From positions 1 through 6,387 of the forward strand of contig JACDAH010000303.1 in NCBI GenBank assembly GCA_013695505.1: DNA of 6,387 nt. Reading direction: 5' to 3'. Positions 1 to 5,862 of the stretch are shown in pieces. This DNA comes from Chloroflexota bacterium (GTDB taxonomy: Bacteria > Chloroflexota > Limnocylindria > Limnocylindrales > CSP1-4). The notes under the pieces were generated by a model. The model was not told the origin of the DNA. It made no database searches and saw only the letters and a list, made by a program, of their open reading frames with translations. Every line of letters begins with the position of its first letter. The stretch's first letter is position 1. The position numbers and the translations under genes are program-made.

Positions 1-3000
1 GCGGCCCGGTTGCCGGCGTTGTCGACGGCCCCGAGCGTCAAACGATAGGAGCCGTCCGCAACGACCGCGCCCGCATTCGTCCTGCCCGTCCAGGTGACGG
101 CCGCGCTCGCACCCCTGCCCGAGCGGGTCGTGACCACGGGCCCGACCGTCGTGCCCGAGAGACGGGCCGCGCTGAACGTCCAGCCGGTGGCGCCGGTCGC
201 GATCAGCGTCGTCTTGACGCTGTCGCGCGTGCCGTCGCCGTTGGGCGAGATGAGCGCGCCGCTGATCGACGCGGACGTGATGCGCGGCGCGACCGTGTCG
301 ATCGTGACCCCGAAGGCCGCCAGCGACTTCGCGACGAATGTCGGTCCCGGGTTCGAGAAGTTCGAGCCTCCGCCTGTCCCGACGAGGGCGACGAGATAGC
401 GCCCGTTCGGTAGTGCCGTCCTGCCCACCCTGCCGTTCCAATTGAACTGCTGCGGACCGGCCGCGTGACGGCTGACCGGGACGTTGCCGATCCGCGTCCC
501 ATCGGCTTTGAAGACACGGAGCACGAGGCTGTCGAGCGGCCTGTCGTTGGTCCAGTCGATGGCGATCGTGTCGCCCGAGCCGTCGCGGTTCGGCGAGAAC
601 GCCCGGTGGCTGGCCGCCGCGGCGGACGTGCCGATGCTCGCGGCGCCGGCATTGCCGAACCCGAGGTGGCCGATCGCCGCGGCGACCCGGGTCGCGTTCG
701 GTGCCTTCGTCGGCGACAGCCAGGTCGTCCCGGAGCCGCTCGCCGCGACCCACGCGGCCGAGCCGAGCGAGCGAGCGGACCGCCACTCCGTCAGCGGCCC
801 GACGACCTGGTACCAGGTGTAGCCGTCGACGGACCTCGGCCCGGCCACGATGGAGACGATGTTGCCGCGGGCGAAGGTGCCGACCCTGGTCGCGCTCGTG
901 TCTGCTGCGGATCGGGCTGTCAGGACCCCCGCCCGGACCAGCCCGAAGCCTCCGACCTTGAGGGCGGAGCCCGCTGTCGCGGTTGTCGCGGCCACGTTCC
1001 AGGCGCTGACGTTGCCCTTCGGGTCGCGGGCCCGGACGCGGAAGGCGTAGGCGTGGCCGTCGATTCCGGACCAGGTCGCGGAGGTGGCCTTCGTCGCGGT
1101 CAGCCAGGCTCTCCACGCGCCGCCATCGGTCGCGACCTGGACGTCGTGGCTGGCCACCGAGACATCGTCCCTCGCGGTCCACGCGACGGTGAAGCCCGGG
1201 TTGAGCTGGCGGGCGGCGAGGGTTCGCACGCCGGCCTTCGGTGCGGTCGTGTCGGTCACGAACTTGCGCTGGATCGCGGCCCACAGCTCGGGCCGCGTCC
1301 CGTCGTAGCCGAGCGCCCAGATCCCCGCCCCGCGCAGGCCGTAGCTGTTGACCAGGTCGTACTTGGCCGCGACAGCCGTCGCGTCGTCGACATACAGCTG
1401 GCGCCAGGAGGTGACGCAGCCATAGGTCGTCGTGCAGTTCTCGCGCCGGTAGGCCGTCCACGCGATCTGCTCGGTCGCCTCGTACCGACGGCCGTACCGG
1501 GCCAGGTACTCGGCCGCGGTGTCATACATGACCGCGGTCGAGGCGCCGTTCTTCGTGCCGCTCGTGTTCGTGGCGTGGACCGCGCTGCTGCTCGTCGACC
1601 AGGCCCGCCCGTAGTAGGGCACGCCGAGGATCACCTTCGACGGCGGCACCTTCGCGGTGTAGGCGAGGATCGTGTCGCGGATGTCGTAGCCGGTCCGGCG
1701 GAGGGGCGCGATCGAGCCGACCGGGCTGGAGCCGGCCGACCGATAGTCGTAGCCCATCACGAAGATCGCGTCCGCGCCGCCGGGCGCGGTCGCCTTCGCG
1801 ATCGGGTAGTTGCCGATCGAGCCGAGCGTGTCGAACGTGATCTGGTAGCCGCCGTGGATCCGGTTCAGCTCGGTCCGGATCGTCCGGACGAGCGCGGTGA
1901 ACTCCGCGTCGTACGTCGAGGCCAGCGGCTCGAAGTCGAGGTTGACGCCGTCGGCGCCGCGATCGCGGACGGCGGCCGCGATCTGACGGGCGAGGTTGAG
2001 ACGTGCACTCGACGAGCACAACAGGGCCCGCTGGCGCGCCAGCCCCGAGGTGTTCCAGCCAAAGCTCTGGACCGTCAGGACGACCCGGGTGTGATTGGTG
2101 TGGGCGGCCGAGATGATGTTCGTCATCCTCGAGCTGGTCCAGCCGCTCCAGCCGACCGTCATCGAGCCGTCGCTGTTTCGCTTCTGGAGGTAGCCCTTTG
2201 CGTCGGCCCCGACGCCGAAGTACGCGATCGTCGAGATCCTGGCGTAGTCGAGACGGAGCGTGCTCGAGTTGACCTCCCAGTACGGCAGGAAGCCGAAGAT
2301 CTCGCGACGCAGGCCGTGCGAGCTGATCGCCGCGTCGGGCGCGGTCGGGACATCGCTCCTCGATCCGGGCTGCCAGGTGGCGTTCGTCGCCTGGACCGGG
2401 GCAGGGTCGCCGCTCGGCAGGTCGACCGTCGGGTCGTCGGGGAGATCCGGGTCCTGGCGGGGCGCAGCGCCATCGGTCCGGGCGGCGCGCTGGTCCGTGG
2501 GCACCACGCCCTGGCCGCGAATCGCCTTTCCGTCGAGCCGACCCGCGGGAAGTGCCGTCGGGGTCGCGCCGCCGACGGCCCACGCGTCGCCGGGCCGCGG
2601 CTCGAAGCCGATCTCCACTCGGTTGCCGGGGGTGAAGGTCGTCTTGTCATGCGCGTGGCGAGCGGCGTCCTCGAAGTGGATCGATGGCAGGAGGCCCGCC
2701 GCGGGCGCGGCGTCGCCGCGGGACGTCTCGGAGCCCGCGGATGGACCGGAGCGCGCGGACGGATCGAAGCCGTCGGAGCCGGCGAAGTCGCCCGCTGCCG
2801 CGTTGGTGGCGGCGATCTCGATGGCAGCATCGAGCCGGGAGCTCCTCGCGAGCCCGGCCGGCAAGGTCCGGACGGGAGAGACCCGGACCGGCGAGACGGC
2901 GGCGGCGGGAGCAGTCGGCTGAGTGCCGAGAAGACGGAGGGTGTTGCTGCCGGCGCTGTCGAGGCCGACCTGGCCAGACAGCACGATCGCGACGATTGCG

Positions 3001-3053
3001 GCGACGGTCCGAGCACCACGGCGCGTCAGGAAGCGGCGGAATCCGGTTGCCAC
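1..3053 (-). CDS. Secreted GH18 glycoside hydrolase with SH3b and FlgD-type Ig-like repeats (3' end outside window)
   Basis: The frame is open from a GTG at 3053 to the left edge (1017 codons, no stop), so the C-terminus is missing. The GTG is preceded by AAGGGG six bases upstream. Residues 1-31 carry arginines then a hydrophobic run (VAAIVAIVL), an export signal or anchor. Residues 36-250 are Ala/Pro/Asp-rich and probably disordered. The GH18 barrel spans about 250-598: FLPYW (W259), the active-site strand DGVNLDFE (D368, D373, catalytic E375), GYDY (434-437), GVPYYGRAW and IWALGYD (W579). Asn371 replaces the second Asp of the chitinase motif DGxDxDxE, as in SleL/YaaH-type N-acetylglucosaminidases, so a peptidoglycan-like or other GlcNAc polymer is the likelier substrate (inference). 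C540 and C546 could form a disulfide. An FnIII/Ig-like domain (about 603-692), an SH3b-like domain (about 702-772, VLTARS to WVA) and two FlgD-type Ig-like repeats follow (SPNRDG at N822, SPNGDG at N938). GH18 assignment is firm; substrate is not. Confidence 0.93.
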   Translation of the reverse strand, partial: MATGFRRFLTRRGARTVAAIVAIVLSGQVGLDSAGSNTLRLLGTQPTAPAAAVSPVRVSPVRTLPAGLARSSRLDAAIEIAATNAAAGDFAGSDGFDPSARSGPSAGSETSRGDAAPAAGLLPSIHFEDAARHAHDKTTFTPGNRVEIGFEPRPGDAWAVGGATPTALPAGRLDGKAIRGQGVVPTDQRAARTDGAAPRQDPDLPDDPTVDLPSGDPAPVQATNATWQPGSRSDVPTAPDAAISSHGLRREIFGFLPYWEVNSSTLRLDYARISTIAYFGVGADAKGYLQKRNSDGSMTVGWSGWTSSRMTNIISAAHTNHTRVVLTVQSFGWNTSGLARQRALLCSSSARLNLARQIAAAVRDRGADGVNLDFEPLASTYDAEFTALVRTIRTELNRIHGGYQITFDTLGSIGNYPIAKATAPGGADAIFVMGYDYRSAGSSPVGSIAPLRRTGYDIRDTILAYTAKVPPSKVILGVPYYGRAWSTSSSAVHATNTSGTKNGASTAVMYDTAAEYLARYGRRYEATEQIAWTAYRRENCTTTYGCVTSWRQLYVDDATAVAAKYDLVNSYGLRGAGIWALGYDGTRPELWAAIQRKFVTDTTAPKAGVRTLAARQLNPGFTVAWTARDDVSVASHDVQVATDGGAWRAWLTATKATSATWSGIDGHAYAFRVRARDPKGNVSAWNVAATTATAGSALKVGGFGLVRAGVLTARSAADTSATRVGTFARGNIVSIVAGPRSVDGYTWYQVVGPLTEWRSARSLGSAAWVAASGSGTTWLSPTKAPNATRVAAAIGHLGFGNAGAASIGTSAAAASHRAFSPNRDGSGDTIAIDWTNDRPLDSLVLRVFKADGTRIGNVPVSRHAAGPQQFNWNGRVGRTALPNGRYLVALVGTGGGSNFSNPGPTFVAKSLAAFGVTIDTVAPRITSASISGALISPNGDGTRDSVKTTLIATGATGWTFSAARLSGTTVGPVVTTRSGRGASAAVTWTGRTNAGAVVADGSYRLTLGAVDNAGNRA

Positions 3054-3059
3054 GATCGT

Positions 3060-3065
3060 CCCCTT
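3060..3065 (-). promoter_or_regulatory. Shine-Dalgarno-like site of the GH18 gene
   Basis: The minus strand reads AAGGGG, then six bases (ACGATC), then the GTG start. The purine-rich block and spacing suit a ribosome binding site and favour this GTG as the start over any codon further up. Confidence 0.55.
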
Positions 3066-3076
3066 CGCGCGTGCTC

Positions 3077-3095
3077 CCGTCGCCCCCGGCGACGG
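3077..3095 (-). promoter_or_regulatory. Perfect 8-bp hairpin in the leader of the GH18 gene
   Basis: On the minus strand CCGTCGCC, a GGG loop and GGCGACGG form a perfect eight-pair, almost all G/C stem. It ends 23 bases before the GTG and 11 bases before the AAGGGG block. There is no T tract after it, so it does not look like a standard intrinsic terminator. A role in mRNA stability or translation of the GH18 gene is possible; chance in GC-rich DNA is not excluded. Confidence 0.4.
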
Positions 3096-3207
3096 CTCCT
3101 CGTCCGTGTGGGCGACCGCGGGTCCCCACAGCGGATGCCGACCGTACCGCTGGCCGGGCGCGCCGAACAGTCGACCGATGGTCCTGATCCGGTGTAGTAC
3201 GGTGGGG

Positions 3208-3236
3208 TCAGGTGCGGTCCGGGACCGTCACCTCGA
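3208..3236. repeat. Extended imperfect inverted repeat between the peptidase-like and GH18 genes
   Basis: The plus strand has AGGTG CGGTCC, a central G, then GGACCG T CACCT: eleven pairs with one bulged T at 3228. Two further pairs (TC with GA) follow after a bulged C at 3234. It lies about 54-82 bases past the stop of the caspase-like gene and about 155 bases upstream of the GH18 start. It could be a transcription-end or mRNA-stability hairpin, or an operator for a dimeric regulator. No T tract follows on either strand. Confidence 0.45.
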
Positions 3237-3289
3237 AGCTCGGCGGGGGCGCGCCTCGGCGGCGTCCGAGTGGTGCGGTCGACCCGAGG

Positions 3290-5590
3290 TCAGCTCAGCG
3301 GCATCGAGCGGCTCGTGGCCTGCGATCGACCGTCGTAGTCGAGCGCCCACGCCTTGAGGCTCATCGTCCCGGCCGACCCGCCGCTCTTGAGCGTGATCGT
3401 CACCCGCTGGGTCCGGCTGTCGACCCTGGTCATCGTGACCGCCCAGGTGGTGAGACCCGGCTGCTTGACGTAGAGGCGGACGTTGCCCTTGAGGGCCTCG
3501 GCCGACGTGACGGTGACGGTGAGCGAGTGGCCGCGCCGTGGCGTGGCCGTCGAGGTCGCGATCGCGAACGCATTCATCTCGACCTTGACCGACTGGGCGA
3601 TCGCGAGGGAGCCGTCCGTCGCGCTGACATGGGAGGTGTAGAGGCCCCGCGGCAGGAGCGCGCCCTCGGCCGTCGTGCCGTCCCAGACCCACGTCTGCGT
3701 GCCGGCGCCCAGGGCCGCGTCGGCGAGGTGGGTGATGACCACCTCGTTGGCCGAGTTGCGGATCGTCCAGGTCACGGTCGCCGGCTTCGCGAGGCCGAAC
3801 GACAGCGTGGTCGTCGGGGCGAACCGATCGAGATCGTGCGGATAGAAGATCTTTGCGGAGGCCGCGACGCCGCGCAGGTAGCCGATCACCCGGACCGGGC
3901 GGACCTTGCCGGTGCCGCCGTTGCCGGTCCGGTCGCGGGCGGTGAACCGCAGGAGATACTCGCCGTCGGGGACGTACGCGCCGCCGGTCGCGCGACCGTC
4001 CCAGGTCAGGACGTGGTTTCCGGCGACCGAGGTGGACGTCCACGAGCGGACAGTCGCGTTGCTCGCGTCGCTGACCCAGGCCACGATCGAACCCGCCTCG
4101 GGGACCGAGACGGTCGTCGCGACGGTGTCGCTGACGGCGTCGCCGTTCGGGCTGAAGACGCTGACCGTGGTGCCGTCCGGGGTCAGCGCGCTGACGCTCG
4201 GGCCGATGGTGTCTACGGTCACGGTTCCGCCGCCGGTCGCGACGCCGTTCTGCCATGCGTCGATGCCGCGGGCGGTCCACGTGTAGCTGCCGTCGGCAAC
4301 CGCGATCCCGTTAACCAGGCCGTCCCACGTGACACTGAAGGTCTGGCCGGAGCCGGTCGTCGTGTCGAGGACCGTTCCGCCCGCGTCCTTGAACTCGACC
4401 GTCCAGGCGACGACCTCGGAGAAGATGCCGGTCACGGCCTGCTCCTCGAAGCGGCCGTCGCCGTTCGGCGAGAAGCGTCCGATGCCGGAGTCGATGGCGA
4501 TCAGGACGGGCGCCCGGCTGTCGCGGGGGGCGAGATCGGCGGCCGAGACGTAGCCGGCGATCGAGCTGTTGTCGAGGCCCGTGACCTGGATGATGGCCGG
4601 GCCGGCGGGCGAGGCGGCGACGGCCGTGGCGACCGTCTTGAGGCGCGTCCCCGCAGCCAGAGCAAGGAGGGCGGGCTCACCGGCGGCAGGGGTGGCGCTG
4701 GCGAGGAGCGGCGCCTCGGGCGTGACGACGCTGGCCCGACCGGGAACGACCAGGCTGGCCGGGTCGAGCCCGGTGTCACCGACCGCCCTGGAGATCGCGG
4801 TCGTCGTCAGGCCGGGCTTCACGACAAGCGATCGGTAGAAGCTGCTCGTCGTGTCGTCGGGATCGGAGTAGGCGGTGTAGCCGGGCGATCGGGTCGACGC
4901 GAACGTGGACTCGTGGCTGTGATAGTTCGGGGCGTCGCGCCACAGGTCGAGGACGGTCTGGCCGGTGGTGAAGATGCCGTGCAGGTACCACGGCGGGCCC
5001 ATGTGGCCATCGGCGAGGACGGCGCGGGCGCCACCTTTGAGGAACCCGGCGGCGTAGTTGTCGATCCGCTGGTGGGCGACCGACACACTCGGTGCCGCTC
5101 CCCCGGGCTCGGAGTTGCCCGACGCGTAGCACAGGTTGTGGAGCATGACGATCGCGTTCGGGGCGAGTGCGAGCTGGGCCATGTACGGCTCGCCGTAGTA
5201 CTTGTTCTCGTAGTCCGACAGCTTGCCGTCGCCGTTGAGATCGGCGTTCAGGCCCATCCCGTCCTTGGTCGTGTAGTTCGGGTCGAACGTGTAGGGGCTG
5301 GGCCAGCCGTTGCCGTGGCCGAAGTAGATCAGGACGTTGGCACCCTTGGCCGCCGCCTTGACCTTCGACCACGTCGCGTTCGGGCTGTAGACCTTCGTGA
5401 CGTTGGAGGTGTACTTGATCGCCTCGCTGTAGGCGGCGTCGGCGTTCGCGCGATAGCCGGCCGTCGCCCCGTGGGTCGCACCCACCACGATCACGACCTT
5501 GGCCGTGCTCGTCTGGACCGCGGCCGCGGCTCCGACGACACCGAAGGACGCGACGAGGGCGAGGGACAGGGCCGCGACGAGGTTGCGCAA
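3290..5590 (-). CDS. Secreted caspase-like (clan CD) peptidase-domain protein with EF-hand loop, SH3b-like segment and three FlgD-type Ig-like repeats
   Basis: Complete gene of 766 aa from a TTG at 5590 to a TGA at 3292-3290. The TTG is chosen because GGAG lies six bases upstream, residues 1-26 then form a textbook signal peptide (Arg2, hydrophobic core, AAAA before VQ), and GC3 drops sharply upstream. In-frame ATGs at 5653 and 5710 are alternatives (787 or 806 aa). The catalytic domain (about 28-255) has alternating hydrophobic strands, IYFGHGNGW with His92 and HNLCYASG with Cys154, the His-Gly and Cys arrangement of caspase/gingipain/legumain-type peptidases. Between them DLNGDGKLSDYE (117-128) fits the EF-hand calcium loop at positions 1, 3, 5, 6, 9 and 12. 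An SH3b-like segment (about 295-355) precedes three Ig-like repeats: SPNGDG N376/WDG W422, SPNGDA N482/WDG W530, and a divergent one with WDG W636. A beta-rich domain (about 672-766) ends the protein. The family is recalled as recurring but uncharacterised; proteolysis is inferred, not shown. Confidence 0.9.
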   Translation of the reverse strand: MRNLVAALSLALVASFGVVGAAAAVQTSTAKVVIVVGATHGATAGYRANADAAYSEAIKYTSNVTKVYSPNATWSKVKAAAKGANVLIYFGHGNGWPSPYTFDPNYTTKDGMGLNADLNGDGKLSDYENKYYGEPYMAQLALAPNAIVMLHNLCYASGNSEPGGAAPSVSVAHQRIDNYAAGFLKGGARAVLADGHMGPPWYLHGIFTTGQTVLDLWRDAPNYHSHESTFASTRSPGYTAYSDPDDTTSSFYRSLVVKPGLTTTAISRAVGDTGLDPASLVVPGRASVVTPEAPLLASATPAAGEPALLALAAGTRLKTVATAVAASPAGPAIIQVTGLDNSSIAGYVSAADLAPRDSRAPVLIAIDSGIGRFSPNGDGRFEEQAVTGIFSEVVAWTVEFKDAGGTVLDTTTGSGQTFSVTWDGLVNGIAVADGSYTWTARGIDAWQNGVATGGGTVTVDTIGPSVSALTPDGTTVSVFSPNGDAVSDTVATTVSVPEAGSIVAWVSDASNATVRSWTSTSVAGNHVLTWDGRATGGAYVPDGEYLLRFTARDRTGNGGTGKVRPVRVIGYLRGVAASAKIFYPHDLDRFAPTTTLSFGLAKPATVTWTIRNSANEVVITHLADAALGAGTQTWVWDGTTAEGALLPRGLYTSHVSATDGSLAIAQSVKVEMNAFAIATSTATPRRGHSLTVTVTSAEALKGNVRLYVKQPGLTTWAVTMTRVDSRTQRVTITLKSGGSAGTMSLKAWALDYDGRSQATSRSMPLS

Positions 5591-5596
5591 CGCGAG

Positions 5597-5600
5597 CTCC
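5597..5600 (-). promoter_or_regulatory. Shine-Dalgarno site that decides a TTG start
   Basis: The minus strand reads GGAG, six bases (CTCGCG), then TTG. The two upstream in-frame ATGs are worse placed: the one at 5653 has no purine-rich block, and the one at 5710 has AAGGGG only two bases away. The GGAG lies within a perfect 10-bp palindrome, GCTCCGGAGC (5596-5605), which could modestly affect access; that is inference. Confidence 0.5.
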
Positions 5601-5818
5601 GGAGCGAGGACGGGCCCGCGGGCGCGCGCTGCCGGCGGGCGGGATGAATGCATCCGAAGCGTCGCGGCTGGAGGCTCGGGAGCCAATCGCGGGATGGTCC
5701 CGGCGCTCATGGCCCCTTCGTGCCGGCGGGCGTACGGAACGGGGAGGAGGGGTGCGGTCGGGTGGCGTCGCGGTTCCGGTCCGCGCGATCCCGGGTGGTG
5801 CGCCTCGGCACCCGTTCT

Positions 5819-5836
5819 CGCGAGTGGCCGCTCGCG
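5819..5836 (-). terminator. Possible hairpin after the RmlC-like gene
   Basis: The minus strand reads CGCGAG, six bases (CGGCCA), CTCGCG, a perfect six-pair stem beginning 25 bases after the TGA. The position suits a transcript end. No run of T follows, so as an intrinsic terminator it would be atypical; it may only protect the 3' end or be chance. Confidence 0.28.
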
Positions 5837-5842
5837 CAGGGA

Positions 5843-5862
5843 GCGCCGGGGTGCGCCGGGGT
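5843..5862. repeat. Tandem pair of GCGCCGGGGT at the RmlC-like stop codon
   Basis: The 10-base unit GCGCCGGGGT occurs twice in a row with no mismatch, and the last base of the second copy is part of the stop codon of the RmlC-like gene. It looks like a small local duplication just past the coding end. No function is evident. Confidence 0.45.

Larger units (their letters stand above)
3054..3289. other. Intergenic gap between the GH18 gene and the caspase-like gene
   Basis: This gap of 236 bases has no convincing open frame on either strand. It holds the inverted repeat at 3208-3236, the hairpin at 3077-3095 and the ribosome binding site of the GH18 gene. I could not pick out a -35/-10 pair with acceptable spacing, although the gap is long enough for a separate promoter. 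Confidence 0.6.
5591..5861. other. Intergenic gap between the caspase-like gene and the RmlC-like gene
   Basis: The gap is 271 bases if the TTG at 5590 is the true start, 151 if the ATG at 5710 is. Third-position G/C preference is poor between 5591 and 5710 (CCA, TCA, GCT, CCT, CTT, CAT and similar codons occur), unlike the gene itself, which supports untranslated leader. It contains a purine-rich plus-strand stretch near 5741-5751, a hairpin at 5819-5836 and a tandem repeat at 5843-5862. No gene is supported. Confidence 0.55.

Noticed and set aside
1522..2583. A 353-codon frame on the minus strand in another phase within the GH18 gene
   Set aside because: It overlaps the GH18 catalytic domain on the same strand and is Arg/Pro-rich with no motif; it is an out-of-phase shadow.
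465..3197. A 910-codon open frame on the plus strand opposite the GH18 gene
   Set aside because: Its translation is Arg/Gly/Asp/Val-rich with no recognisable domain, while the minus strand encodes a clear GH18 protein in phase with G/C-ending codons. Long antisense frames are expected opposite GC-rich genes because stop codons are rare there.
3212..5647. An 811-codon open frame on the plus strand opposite the caspase-like gene
   Set aside because: Same reason: low-complexity Arg/Gly/Val/Asp composition, no domain, no plausible ribosome binding context, and full overlap with a well-supported minus-strand gene.
5647..5686. A possible minus-strand promoter with TTGGCT, 17 bases, GACGCT upstream of the caspase-like gene
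   Set aside because: Only the TTG of the first box and two positions of the second match consensus; such matches are common by chance and other sigma factors may apply.
5819..5862. Attachment site or mobile-element border suggested by the short repeats after the RmlC-like gene
   Set aside because: There is no integrase, transposase, tRNA gene or matching repeat elsewhere in the window; the repeat is a simple tandem pair.
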